In this document: in pieces, positions 32,873 through 42,042 of the stretch | Numbering within the stretch: position 1 is the first letter of the stretch | Layout: each line of letters opens with the position of its first letter | Assembly (NCBI GenBank): GCA_023416335.1 | Contig: JAEZHY010000092.1 | Coordinates: 41,327 to 105,326 of the forward strand | Direction of reading: 5' to 3' | Source of the DNA: Pseudomonadota bacterium | Lineage (GTDB): Bacteria; Desulfobacterota; Syntrophobacteria; Syntrophobacterales; Syntrophobacteraceae | DNA: 64,000 nt | The notes under the pieces: model-generated | What the model was told of the DNA's origin: nothing | What the model saw: only the letters and a program-made list of their open reading frames with translations | Databases searched by the model: none | Translations under genes and position numbers: made by a program

Positions 32873-34141
32873 ATGAAGACAAGGAGTTTACTTTTATTCC
32901 TGTTAACGGTGGTGGCCCTGGTTTTGGCAGGGGGCCAAGGTCCAAACGCCCAGCCGCCTGTTTCCGGAGCGATTTTCACGACCGACTCTATATGCAACAG
33001 GCCAAATGTCAACATTTATGATGCCAAGGAGGATGTCTACCTGAACGGCGGTCCGCAACACCCCGGAGCAGCGGGATTGCCGGATGGATACTATTACGTC
33101 AAGGTAACCGAGCCTGACGGCACACTCCTGGGCACAAGTATCGGGACCGCCAATCAAACTCCGGTTCACGTCGCCAATGGAGAATTCGATCAATGCTATG
33201 AGTTATACTCGATCCTCATAAAATCATCCGATCAATCCCCGGGATTCGACGATACATTAAATCCGGGAGGTGAATACAAGGTGTGGGTCAGCAGTGAATT
33301 GTCTTTTAACAACAATTCAACCAAAACCGATAATTTCAAGGTAAGACCCGGAAATGAACCCACCCTCGGAAAATTAACTGTAGATAAGTGCTACGATGCG
33401 GATCTTAATGGCGAATGCGACGATTCCAATCCCCCACTGTGCGGGTGGAGCGTGATCATCCAACAGCCGGATGGATTTCAATTGCCTGCTTTGACTCCTG
33501 TAACACTCGATCAGCTTGATTACGGTACCTATTCCGTAAGTGAAGTCCTTCCGCCTAACTGGGTGCCGACCGGGCCTGTTACAAAAGAGGCAACGATCGC
33601 TCAGGATGCGCCCGAAAAGAAGATAGAATTCACAAACGTTTGTCTTGGATCCGGCGGCGGACTGACATTGGGTTTCTGGTCGAACAAAAACGGCCAGAAC
33701 TTGATTACAGTAGATGATTTTGCCTTCTTGAAGGGCCTTAACCTGGTGAATGCAAACGGCGGTGCTTTCGACCCCGTATCTACGCCGGCGTCGCTTGCAT
33801 CGGACAAAACAGCCTTCCGCACCTGGTTGTTGGGCGGCAGCGCCACAAATATGGCATACATGCTCTCAGTTCAACTTGCCGCAATGGAACTCAATGTGAG
33901 ACACGGGTTTCTCACCTCATCCTTCATTTACGCCCCGGGAACGAACAGCGCTTCCCCCGCCGGATTCGCAACGGTTGCTGATATCATGGCCGAAGCAAAC
34001 GCCGAACTCGGACTCCATAGTAATACCCTTTCCGACTCTCCGTACAGGAGCTACCAGGAAGCTTTGAAAAACGCCCTCGACAACGCAAACAACAATAAAA
34101 ATTTCGTACAGGCCCAACCATGCGGCTTTTCCTGCCGGTAA
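32873..34141 (+). CDS. Secreted protein with prealbumin-like domain and a GLTLGFWSNKNG-type C-terminal domain
   Basis: About 422 residues. ATG 32873 follows AAGGAG; the upstream frame from 32807 is not needed. The signal peptide ends near VLAGGQGPNAQ. The N-terminal 150 residues form a beta domain; residues about 165-255 (LTVDKCYDADLNGECD, VSEVLPPNWVPTG, EKKIEFTNVC) match a SpaA/SdrD-B-like prealbumin fold. The last 170 residues begin GLTLGFWSNKNGQ and continue as a helical domain (NMAYMLSVQLAAMELNV) seen in other bacterial surface proteins of unknown role. No anchor is evident. It stands alone between the c-di-GMP genes and the NarL-type pair. Confidence 0.75.
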   Translation: MKTRSLLLFLLTVVALVLAGGQGPNAQPPVSGAIFTTDSICNRPNVNIYDAKEDVYLNGGPQHPGAAGLPDGYYYVKVTEPDGTLLGTSIGTANQTPVHVANGEFDQCYELYSILIKSSDQSPGFDDTLNPGGEYKVWVSSELSFNNNSTKTDNFKVRPGNEPTLGKLTVDKCYDADLNGECDDSNPPLCGWSVIIQQPDGFQLPALTPVTLDQLDYGTYSVSEVLPPNWVPTGPVTKEATIAQDAPEKKIEFTNVCLGSGGGLTLGFWSNKNGQNLITVDDFAFLKGLNLVNANGGAFDPVSTPASLASDKTAFRTWLLGGSATNMAYMLSVQLAAMELNVRHGFLTSSFIYAPGTNSASPAGFATVADIMAEANAELGLHSNTLSDSPYRSYQEALKNALDNANNNKNFVQAQPCGFSCR

Positions 34142-34174
34142 TACGGTAACAGAGGTGTAAGAAGCGAGAACCCG

Positions 34175-34246
34175 CCGGGCGGGAATCATATAAATTCCTG
34201 CCCGGTGTCTATTCGATCGGGTTCGAATGATTTCGAAGACAGACAC
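34175..34246. terminator. Paired hairpins between convergent genes
   Basis: CCGGGCGGGA (34175-34184) pairs with TCCTGCCCGG (34196-34205) through one G-U. GTGTCT (34205-34210) pairs with AGACAC (34241-34246), followed by CTTT. They lie between the plus-strand secreted-protein gene and the minus-strand NarL-type operon, so they could stop transcription from both sides, although T-runs are poor. Confidence 0.45.
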
Positions 34247-34414
34247 CTTTCGCGCCGGAAAATCGCGAATGGGAATGAAGCCAAATCCCATCAAATCAAG
34301 CGAAGTCGATGCGAGGAATCAAGGGCAGATAAGCGGTGCGGAGGCTCTTACCTCAAAATTGGGAGCAGGCTGATTACAAATGCCCGGCGCCCAAATGCTC
34401 GCAGTTCCGACTAC

Positions 34415-35053
34415 TCATATCAGCTCTTCAACATGTGCATACCGGATAAGCTGAGAACGAGCTTCAATTTGCAGTTTTTGGTAAATTCGGTACAGATGTT
34501 TTTTGACGGTTTCCTCTGAGATGGAGAGTTTTTCGGCAATTTCCTTATTGCGGAGTCCCAAGCCCACCAATGTTACCATTTCGAATTCACGTTCGGTCAG
34601 GCGTCTCTTTATTTCCTCTACACGTTTTTCCCGGTGCAGCATGGAGTGCAATATCTTGCCGGAGGAGCTTCTTTCAATCCATTCGCCACCGGAACACACT
34701 TTATAAAGGCAGTTGACGAGCAATTCCGGGGCCATCTCCTTCAGTACTATCCCCTTGACCCCCAGGCGAAGGCACTGAGTAGCCTCCTTTTCGTTCAACT
34801 GACCGGTCAGGACAACCACCTTTACCGGTATGCCGCATTCATGGATTTCCCTCGCAACAGCAATTCCATCTTTTCCCGGCATGCGAAGGTCCAGAATGAG
34901 AACGTCCGGCTTATACGTTCGAACGGCACCGAGGATTTCATTCCCATCCACGCACACGGCCGCAATTTCGAAATCTTCCCGGTCTTCGAGAAGATGCCTG
35001 AGGCCGTTTACAATTAGCGGATGATCATCGGCCAGGACTATCCGAATTGCCAT
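34415..35053 (-). CDS. NarL/LuxR-family response regulator
   Basis: A 212-residue regulator. The receiver carries VLADDHPLIVNGL, the phospho-acceptor in LDLRMPG and VLKEM. The C-terminal LuxR helix-turn-helix is LTEREFEMVTLVGLGLRNKEIAEKLSISEETVKKH. ATG 35053 begins the receiver; it lies inside the end of the kinase gene (29-base overlap), so the two are translationally coupled. It is the partner of the HisKA_3 kinase encoded just upstream. Targets are not visible. Confidence 0.93.
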   Translation of the reverse strand: MAIRIVLADDHPLIVNGLRHLLEDREDFEIAAVCVDGNEILGAVRTYKPDVLILDLRMPGKDGIAVAREIHECGIPVKVVVLTGQLNEKEATQCLRLGVKGIVLKEMAPELLVNCLYKVCSGGEWIERSSSGKILHSMLHREKRVEEIKRRLTEREFEMVTLVGLGLRNKEIAEKLSISEETVKKHLYRIYQKLQIEARSQLIRYAHVEELI

Positions 35054-36767
35054 CGGCGTCCCCCTTTTGTCGGAGCGGCAGCTCAATTTTCAAAGTTGTC
35101 CCGTAGGGTTTCGAATCCAGGACCATTGTACCGCCAAGGGAAGCGACTCTTTCCATTATCGTTGAAGGACCAAGATTTCCGGAAAGCAGTTCTGAATGGC
35201 CATAGCAACCATGGAAAGGGAAACCGCAACCGTTATCGCCGGTGACGATTTGAATCCGATCGTCTTTCAACTTCAAGTCCGCCAAGGCCTTCGAGGCACC
35301 GGAGTGCTTCGCCGAATTAATCAGACTCTCGCGAACGATAAAATAAACTTCATTTTCCAGATGCGCCGGAAGAGTCTTCCGAAACTCGTCGGTTCTAAGC
35401 TGCACGTCCACCCCCCAGTATCCTCGGATCAGTTTGCACAAATCGTTTAGCTGCACCTGCAAAGAGAAATCGGTTTGGCACAATCCCTCTTCGAAATTCC
35501 TTAATTCCCGGATCAGGTAACGCAGATGGCGCTGTTCGAAAGTCAGCAATTCGGTTATTTCGAGCAATTCTTCCCGCGTCAGCGGCGGACCGTCATTTGA
35601 AGGCCTGATTCGTTTCATTTTCAGGCCTATTCCCGTGAGGGACTGGAGCAAACCGTCATGCAGGTTCCGCGCAAGCCGAAAACGTTCTTCATTTACTGCT
35701 GCCAGTCGGAGCTGCCGGAGAAGATAGAACTGATCCATAATCATGGAAACCCTGTCGGCGATGACACGCCCAATCACCAGACTATCCGATGTAAGCCTGT
35801 GCTTATCTGCAATGAACAACCGCCCCTTCAGCAACTCCCCCCTGAGTCTCAGGCAAATGAGGGAATTCATTTTAGTTCGAGGCAGAAGTTCGTAGCTAAT
35901 TGAGATCGGCTGCCGGCAATAGTCAAAACCCGCAGGGGAAGCGTATAAGGCGGTTGATTCGGGCAGTCCGGGTTTGAGGCAGAGAAAGTCCTTGTCCTTC
36001 AAAGCGTCCGGTATGATCGCGTTCCCGGAATCAGGACTTTTTCTCTCGAACTCGAATTTACCCCCGGAGTAAAAGGCCGAATTGGTCCAGGGTTCTTCGG
36101 GTTCTTCCCATACTGCAATGGCGCCGCATGCACTCATGGCTCTGCAGGCTTGCCGAAGCACCTTGCGGGTCATCCCCTCAATTTCATGAAAGTCCGCGTC
36201 AGGCCATTCGGAAAGGGCGAGGACCTGGTTCCAGAGGTGATTAAGGTACGCTGCAGCGTGGCTGAGAAGCAGCCCCATTATCATCAGGTAAATGATTCTG
36301 ACGATAAAAGTGTTCAATTCGAAGGAATTGCTATGGTCGGAATATCTCGTGTATAGTCCCAGGCAGATAAATGCGATCAGGGCGATTGCCGAAGTATGAA
36401 CCGCACCCCGCCATTTCCACCGTATCGTTGCACACAGCACCGCGAAAAGGAAATAGACGAAAAAAGGACTCGTCGGGCCTTCGGTAAAAAAGATGAAAAT
36501 CGTGAACAACCCTATATCGACGGCATGAGTGCAAAAACCGAAAAGCTTCATGGGGTAGTTAACGCGCCAGGCGATTACTGCAAGAGCCATCGAATATACG
36601 ACGTAGATGCTCATTATGAGATATGCCAGTTCGGCATATCTGCTTGGCTCGGAAGGATCCAGCCAGATTGCGAACAGTGAACAGGACGCAAGCAGAAAAC
36701 GTGCGGAAGCAATCAACAACTCGGCACGAGTCTGTGGGAAAAATTGCCATTTTATGCTTTGATTCAC
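35025..36767 (-). CDS. Membrane sensor histidine kinase (NarX/HisKA_3 type)
   Basis: A 580-residue kinase. Residues 1-175 contain about five to six membrane helices in a MASE-like sensor (LIASARFLLASCSLFAIWL, GLFTIFIFF, MIMGLLLSHAAAYL). A GAF-like region (about 200-345) follows. The HisKA_3 domain has His370 in FRLARNLHDGLLQSL, and the HATPase has ESLINSAKHSGAS and DNGCGF. The extended membrane region with few extracytoplasmic residues suggests sensing within the membrane. The response regulator starts within its last codons. Confidence 0.92.
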   Translation of the reverse strand: MNQSIKWQFFPQTRAELLIASARFLLASCSLFAIWLDPSEPSRYAELAYLIMSIYVVYSMALAVIAWRVNYPMKLFGFCTHAVDIGLFTIFIFFTEGPTSPFFVYFLFAVLCATIRWKWRGAVHTSAIALIAFICLGLYTRYSDHSNSFELNTFIVRIIYLMIMGLLLSHAAAYLNHLWNQVLALSEWPDADFHEIEGMTRKVLRQACRAMSACGAIAVWEEPEEPWTNSAFYSGGKFEFERKSPDSGNAIIPDALKDKDFLCLKPGLPESTALYASPAGFDYCRQPISISYELLPRTKMNSLICLRLRGELLKGRLFIADKHRLTSDSLVIGRVIADRVSMIMDQFYLLRQLRLAAVNEERFRLARNLHDGLLQSLTGIGLKMKRIRPSNDGPPLTREELLEITELLTFEQRHLRYLIRELRNFEEGLCQTDFSLQVQLNDLCKLIRGYWGVDVQLRTDEFRKTLPAHLENEVYFIVRESLINSAKHSGASKALADLKLKDDRIQIVTGDNGCGFPFHGCYGHSELLSGNLGPSTIMERVASLGGTMVLDSKPYGTTLKIELPLRQKGDADGNSDSPGR

Positions 36768-37006
36768 GCTACTCTCCGGTGAAAAGGAGTTCGTAGCAGG
36801 ATGGCCGTTAAGATTTTGCCGGGAGCTTGCTTGCAGCCAGATTGGTCATTCGTATAGGAGGCACTTTTCTATTACATTTACAACATTAGCTCCGGTTGGT
36901 CAAGCACTCCGCCGACCTTCATATTTAAAACCTGATGTCAAAAGAGCTTGAAAGATTTTATTGTATCATTGGTATCAGACGCACGTTTATGCTAATCTGG
37001 CATATT

Positions 37007-37747
37007 ATGAGAAAGAAATTAAAACTCCGCAACCGAAACAGGACTGCTTTGATTGCTTCTATATTCACCCAGTCCGCTATTTTCCTGATTGTCTTCTTTT
37101 CGACCGCTGAAGTCCGAGCAGACCTGAAATCGGCCAATGCCGCTTACAAGCGCGGGGATTACATTTTTGCCTTCTTCGAATTCCGAAAACTCGCCGATCG
37201 GGGAAATCCAAAAGCTCAGTGTATGCTCGCCAACATGTACGAATCAGGCTTAGGCGTTGTCCGGGATTATACGGAGGCCTTCAAGTGGTATCTTTCCGCC
37301 GCCATGAAGGGCGACCCTATTGCTCAATTCATGGTTGCACAGATGTACTACGAGGGCAAGGGAGGTCCGAAAGATCATCGGGAAGCTGCCAAATGGTACA
37401 GGAAAGCAGCCGAGAAGGGACATATCCATGCCCAAAACAATATGGGGGTCCTCTATGAATATGGCCGGGGAGTCGGCGAAAGCAAGCCTGAGGCCTTGAA
37501 ATGGTATTTGCGGGCGGCTGAACACGGTGTCGCCGAAGCTCAGTATAAAGCGGGAGTTTTTTATGCCGGCGGGATCGGCGTTTCGCAAGATCTCGTGAGA
37601 GGCTATGCGTGGCTGGATGCCGCAGCTCGAAACGGAAATTCGGAGGCGGACAGGCTGAGGGACTCAGTTGCGGGCAAAATGAATGAGGCCGAGCTTTCCC
37701 GGGCAAAAGAACTCGCCGGGAAAGTTGAAAGGAAAGCATCGAAGTGA
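37007..37747 (+). CDS. Sel1-repeat protein, exported or membrane-anchored
   Basis: About 246 residues from ATG 37007; the upstream frame (from 36935) is not protein-like. An N-terminal hydrophobic segment (LIASIFTQSAIFLIVFFSTAEVRA) could be a signal peptide. The rest is a run of Sel1-type repeats (ANMYESGLGVVRDYTEAFKWYLSAA, MYYEGKGGPKDHREAAKWYRKAA and so on), an alpha-helical scaffold for protein-protein contact. It is convergent with tadD, 100 bases away. Its partner is unknown; a role near the pilus envelope machinery is only suggested by position. Confidence 0.82.
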   Translation: MRKKLKLRNRNRTALIASIFTQSAIFLIVFFSTAEVRADLKSANAAYKRGDYIFAFFEFRKLADRGNPKAQCMLANMYESGLGVVRDYTEAFKWYLSAAMKGDPIAQFMVAQMYYEGKGGPKDHREAAKWYRKAAEKGHIHAQNNMGVLYEYGRGVGESKPEALKWYLRAAEHGVAEAQYKAGVFYAGGIGVSQDLVRGYAWLDAAARNGNSEADRLRDSVAGKMNEAELSRAKELAGKVERKASK

Positions 37748-37848
37748 CCCGGGGCGCAGTCTTCCTTATTGCATACTCTAAATTTCCAGATTCGCCGGCC
37801 ACCCAAAAACCGGGCGCGTTCGAGAGCAGATCTTTTTTCGCCCAAACT

Positions 37849-38949
37849 TTAATTCGCCGTCTTTCCGACCTGCTCCGCAGGGTTCTTTAAAAATGTCTCT
37901 CCGCCTGATTTACTTTTGGTAGAGAATGAGCCTCCCACCGTGCCGTTTACCTGCCCTCTTCCCTCTTCCGGCCCGGAGGACTGTATCTCCGAACGCAGGG
38001 CCGCTTCAGCCTTCTTTAAATTCTCGTTCGCCTGGGCATAATAGGTGGGCCTTAGTTCTATTGCTTTTTCGAAGGCGGACATCGCCTGTGAGTATTTGCC
38101 TTCCTGAAGATAAAAACACCCTAAATTATTGAATGCCTGGGCCTCATCCCCACCAATCCTGAATGCCTCGATGGCTTCCTGGTCCCTTCCCAGTTTGGAT
38201 AAGACAATTCCCAGGTTATTTGCGGCTTTGGGATCTTTAGGACTTAACTGCAGTTCCCGGGAAAAGCATTCGACTGCCCTGTCGTATTCCCCCATGAGAG
38301 AATAGGAGATTCCAAGATTATTGTATAGGATCGGCTCATCTGGTTTGATTGCAATGGCGGCATTATACTCTTCGACCGCCTTTCCGGGCTGCTGCTCGTA
38401 GTCGTATAGAATGCCAAGAAACGTGCGCGATACCCACAGCCTGGGATCGGCTTTCACCGCCTGCTCGAAATGCCTTTTAGCTTCCGGGAAATTACGATTT
38501 TTGTAGAGCACCTGGCCCATACCCTGGTTACCCAGCGCGTTTGAGGAGTCCTTTTTGAGGATGGCCTTGAATTCGCTGCTTGCGGATTCAGTCATCTTCT
38601 TTTTGAGATATATCAGGCCCCTTTTGTAAATTACGCTCGGGTTGTCGGGCTTGGCTTCAAGGACCCTGGAGTATTCCACGAATGCCAGTTCGAGCTTTCC
38701 CTGCTGAAAATATCTGTCCCCCAGAAGCTCGAAATCGTTTTCCGTCATTTTGGGGATTTTTTTGGACGAGTTTAGTTCTTCCGGCATACTTGCCTGTTGT
38801 CTTTCGATGAGCTTTTCATATCCGCTCTTCCCGAAAACATTCGAAAACGAATTCTGCTCGCCTTTGCCGGATGCGCAGGCGCAGGCGCCAAGGCCCAGCA
38901 GGACGGCAACAGTGAATCGGAACGCCGCGGCAATGCTTTTCTTTTTCAT
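37849..38949 (-). CDS. tadD: TadD-like TPR lipoprotein of the tad locus
   Basis: A 366-residue protein with a lipoprotein-type signal (VAVLLGLGACACASG) and about seven tetratricopeptide repeats over residues 70-320 (LELAFVEYSRVLEAKPDNPSVIYKRGLIYL, YDRAVECFSRELQLSPKDPKAANNLG). TadD proteins are TPR lipoproteins needed for Flp pilus assembly and probably for secretin stability. It is the last gene of the minus-strand tad series, separated from tadC by the 146-bp repeat array. The assignment rests on architecture and position. Confidence 0.75.
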   Translation of the reverse strand: MKKKSIAAAFRFTVAVLLGLGACACASGKGEQNSFSNVFGKSGYEKLIERQQASMPEELNSSKKIPKMTENDFELLGDRYFQQGKLELAFVEYSRVLEAKPDNPSVIYKRGLIYLKKKMTESASSEFKAILKKDSSNALGNQGMGQVLYKNRNFPEAKRHFEQAVKADPRLWVSRTFLGILYDYEQQPGKAVEEYNAAIAIKPDEPILYNNLGISYSLMGEYDRAVECFSRELQLSPKDPKAANNLGIVLSKLGRDQEAIEAFRIGGDEAQAFNNLGCFYLQEGKYSQAMSAFEKAIELRPTYYAQANENLKKAEAALRSEIQSSGPEEGRGQVNGTVGGSFSTKSKSGGETFLKNPAEQVGKTAN

Positions 38950-39090
38950 TTGTTTTTTGACTTTTTCGGATCAGGAGTAATCAGCAAGTCCCCACAGAAA
39001 TAAAGCTCTCGACTAAAGACATAATTTCGGGCACGGCTCAGCCCCACCGAGCAGCATTCAGACTATACACGAGAAGGAATCCGCCCGCAA

Positions 39091-39955
39091 AGGAAACGGC
39101 GAGGGGCGCAAATGCAGGACGCATATTTTCTCCCTCCGTGTCCTCTGTGCCTCTGTGGTGGTATTCTTTGGTTTGAAAGGAAAACATTTGCCATACAAGA
39201 CTCTCACTTATGAATCAATGGCGTAGCAGATAATTCCAGGAAACGCCTTTGAGAGCAAATGACAGGACGCATATTTTTCCCTCCGTGTTCTCTGTGCCTC
39301 TGTGGTGGTATTTTGGTTTGAAAAGAAAAAATCCGGGAATTCAAGACTCTCACTTATGAAGCAATGCGTAGCAGATAATTCCAGGAAACGCCTTTGAGTG
39401 CAAATGCAGGACGCATATTTTTCCCTCCGTGTTCTCTGTGCCTCTGTGGTGGCATTCTCTGGTTTGAAAGGAAAACATTTGCGAATACAAGACTCTCTCT
39501 TATGAAGCAATGAGTAGCAGATAATTCCGGGAAACGCCTTTGAGTGCAAATGCAGGACGCATATTTTTCCCTCCGTGTTCTCTGTGCCTCTGTGGTGGTA
39601 TTCTCTGGTTTGAAAGGAAAACATTTGCGCATACAAGACTCTCACTTATGAAGCTATGTGTAGCAGATAATTCCAGGAAACGCCTTTGAGAGCAAATGCA
39701 GGACGCATATTTTTCCCTCCGTGTTCTCTGTGCCTCTGTGGTGGCATTCTCTGGTTTGAAAAGAAAACATTTGGGAATTCGAGACTCTCACTTATGAAGC
39801 AATGCATAGCAGATAATTCCGGGAAACGCCTTTGAGAGCAAATGCAGGACGCATATTTTTCCCTCCGTGTTCTCCGTGCCTCTGTGGTGGCATTCTCTGG
39901 TTTGAAAAGAAAACATCCGGGAATTCGAGACTCTCATTTATGAATCAATGCGTGG
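39091..39955. repeat. Six-unit ~146-bp tandem repeat between tadC and tadD
   Basis: The block CCTCCGTG recurs at 39133, 39280, 39424, 39570, 39716 and 39862, a period of 144-147 bases. Each unit contains the same order of GCAAATGCAGGACGC, CTCTGTGCCTCTGTGG, GGTTTGAAA, ACTCTCACTTATGAA and GCAGATAATTCC blocks. The leftmost unit is degenerate. The right end runs into the last codons and stop of tadC, and the same bases recur in every unit. The CCTCCGTG...CTCTGTGGTG core resembles a motif common in intergenic repeats of many bacteria. Confidence 0.92.
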
Positions 39956-40890
39956 TAAATCTGGATCGCCGCCGGTCCAAGCAGGACCACAAATATAGAT
40001 GGAAAGATGAACAAAGCCATTGGAATCAGCATCTTAACGGGAAGCTTTGCCGCGATCTCTTCGGCCTTCTGCATGCGCACGCTCCTGAACGCATCGGAGT
40101 AGACCCTGAGCGACTGGGCCACACTGGTGCCGAACTGGTCCGTCTGCACTAGAAGCGTCACAAGGCTCCTTATATCGTCGATGTCGGTCCGCATGGCAAG
40201 ATTTCTCATGGCGTCGCGCCTGAGCTTGCCGGCCCTTATCTCCAGCGTCATCAGCGTCAACTCTTCGCTCAGTTCCTTATTCTCCAGCCTGATCTCCTCC
40301 GCAACCCTGTTGATGGCACCGTCGAGACTGATTCCGGCCTCAACGCATATTACCAGGAGGTCCAATGCGTCGGGCAGCCCTTCCTGAATTTTTTGCTTCC
40401 TGGTCGAAATCCGGTTCCTGAGCCAGAGATCCGGCAAGTAAAAACCGACTGCGACAAGTATGATGCTGATCACCAAAATGTTTGTGGGGCTGAGAACCGG
40501 CCAGAAAAACGGCCTCACGCTCAAAAAAACACCGCCGAAACCGAGCCCCAGAAGACACTTGAGGCCCCAGAAGACGGCAAGCATGTTCTTCCTTCGAATA
40601 CCTGCCCGCAGAAAATCCAGGGTCCTGCGCTTCACTTCATCGGCGGCATCGGGCTTAACGCGGTCGCCGACAGCGCCGAGAACTTTTGTAACGGGGTCGA
40701 CGGTGGTTTCGCCCATCTGAAGAAGGGCATCGGACGATCCGGTCCCCCGGTGCTCCTGCCTGATCTTGCTGATAACCCGCGACCGGCTGCGCCGATTGCG
40801 GAGATGGTTATAGACTCCCAGGAACAGAAGCAGAAAAGAAAAGAAAAGCAGAGCCGATGCAGTAAGGGGCAGGTTACTTGAGTCCATCAT
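39934..40890 (-). CDS. tadC: TadC inner-membrane platform protein
   Basis: A 318-residue T2SSF-domain protein: an N-terminal TM, two central TMs (LLGLGFGGVFLSV, ILVISIILVAVGFYL), the F domain (GLPDALDLLVICVEAGISLDGAI, DIDDIRSLVTLLVQTDQFGTSVAQSLRVYSDAFR) and a C-terminal TM (MLIPMALFIFPSIFVVLLGPA). With TadB it forms the platform on which the TadA motor works. It is 54 bases downstream of tadB. Its last codons (ALIHK-stop) are also the beginning of the tandem repeat unit. Confidence 0.95.
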   Translation of the reverse strand: MMDSSNLPLTASALLFFSFLLLFLGVYNHLRNRRSRSRVISKIRQEHRGTGSSDALLQMGETTVDPVTKVLGAVGDRVKPDAADEVKRRTLDFLRAGIRRKNMLAVFWGLKCLLGLGFGGVFLSVRPFFWPVLSPTNILVISIILVAVGFYLPDLWLRNRISTRKQKIQEGLPDALDLLVICVEAGISLDGAINRVAEEIRLENKELSEELTLMTLEIRAGKLRRDAMRNLAMRTDIDDIRSLVTLLVQTDQFGTSVAQSLRVYSDAFRSVRMQKAEEIAAKLPVKMLIPMALFIFPSIFVVLLGPAAIQIYHALIHK

Positions 40891-40944
40891 ATCGAAAATA
40901 ATCCCGAATCATGCATTCATATTCAAGCCTTGGGCCGACCGGAT

Positions 40945-41895
40945 TCATACCCTGATGCGGACCATTTTTCTAAGTACGATAACTCCGCAGATCATCAGAA
41001 CCACCGCAACCCCCACCATGGTTCTGCCAAAAGCGTCCTCGTTCAAAGTCAAAATGAATTTCGGGTTCAAAAAATAGACAACAACCGCCATGAGAATTGG
41101 GAGAACGCACAGCACAATTGCCGAAAACTTTCCTTCGGCGGCAAGCGTTTTGACACGCCCGTGAAACTTGAACCTTTCGCGGATAAGGCCGCCGAGATTA
41201 TCTATTATCTCGGCCAGATTGCCTCCCGTATCCCTCTGAATGAGGACCGCCACGATGAAATACCTGAGGTCGGGACAACTTACCCGTGCGGCAAGATTTT
41301 TCAAGGCATCAGGTATGCTCACTCCAAAGTTGATCTCATCCAGGGTGCGCTGGAATTCCGTGCCCAGGGGATCGTCGAACTCCTCGGCAACCATTTTGAG
41401 GCCTCCCGAGAATGCATGACCGGCCCGCAGCGTCCGGGCAATCAGTTCCAGTGCGTCCGGCAGTTGCCTCTCGAATTTTTCCATCCTCTTAATCTTGAAA
41501 ATACGGAGATAGAGGAACGGCAAATACCCGAAAAGCAGCATAAAGGCCAAGCGGATGAGCAGGACCCTGGAGACGATCGAACCCGTAAAATATCCGATCG
41601 CCATCAGCGCAAAAGAGAACAGGAGCGCTTTTTGCGGAGAGATATTCACATTCGACTGGCCGATCAGATCTACCAGTTGTTTTAAACCGGGAATGCCGCG
41701 CATCCATGCCGCCTTGCCAAGGCGGTCTTTGCGCATTATATCCACAGTACCCTCGCCGGTTTCAGACCGAAGCGCCTTCAGCCGCCTTTCCAGGCGCTTT
41801 GCTTCCGGGTCCCGTGCTTTCGAGACACTGTGGTATATCAACTCTATTATGAACAAAAACAACACAAAAATGATAACCGGAACAATGAAATCCAT
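40945..41895 (-). CDS. tadB: TadB inner-membrane platform protein
   Basis: A 316-residue T2SSF-domain protein starting at ATG 41895 (MDFIVPVIIFVLFLF), with AAAGGG upstream; the longer frame to 42039 has no protein-like character. It contains an N-terminal TM, two TMs near the centre and the F domain (LPDALELIARTLRAGHAFSGGLKMVAEEF, RYFIVAVLIQRDTGGNLAEIIDNL). It works with TadC and TadA to assemble or retract the Flp pilus. A gap of about 150 bases without a recognised feature separates it from tadA. Confidence 0.95.
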   Translation of the reverse strand: MDFIVPVIIFVLFLFIIELIYHSVSKARDPEAKRLERRLKALRSETGEGTVDIMRKDRLGKAAWMRGIPGLKQLVDLIGQSNVNISPQKALLFSFALMAIGYFTGSIVSRVLLIRLAFMLLFGYLPFLYLRIFKIKRMEKFERQLPDALELIARTLRAGHAFSGGLKMVAEEFDDPLGTEFQRTLDEINFGVSIPDALKNLAARVSCPDLRYFIVAVLIQRDTGGNLAEIIDNLGGLIRERFKFHGRVKTLAAEGKFSAIVLCVLPILMAVVVYFLNPKFILTLNEDAFGRTMVGVAVVLMICGVIVLRKMVRIRV

Positions 41896-42042
41896 TCGCT
41901 GCCCTTTAATTCGGCCCCAGCACCGCCGGGATGTGGCTCGATGACACCGACCGCCCCATTGCGCCGGCACAGGTTCCCAAATCCGGTCTAACAGCCCATT
42001 TCGGGAATATGACCGGATAGCCTGCCTCCCGGCATTCAAGTA

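Noticed and set aside
39208..39645. A 145-codon minus-strand frame through the tandem repeats
   Set aside because: It simply translates the 146-bp repeat units; its TTEAQRTRR-type peptides are a familiar artefact of this intergenic repeat, and it has no ribosome-binding site.
39091..39955. Tandem repeats considered as a CRISPR array
   Set aside because: The whole 146-bp unit repeats, with no variable spacers and no cas genes in the window.
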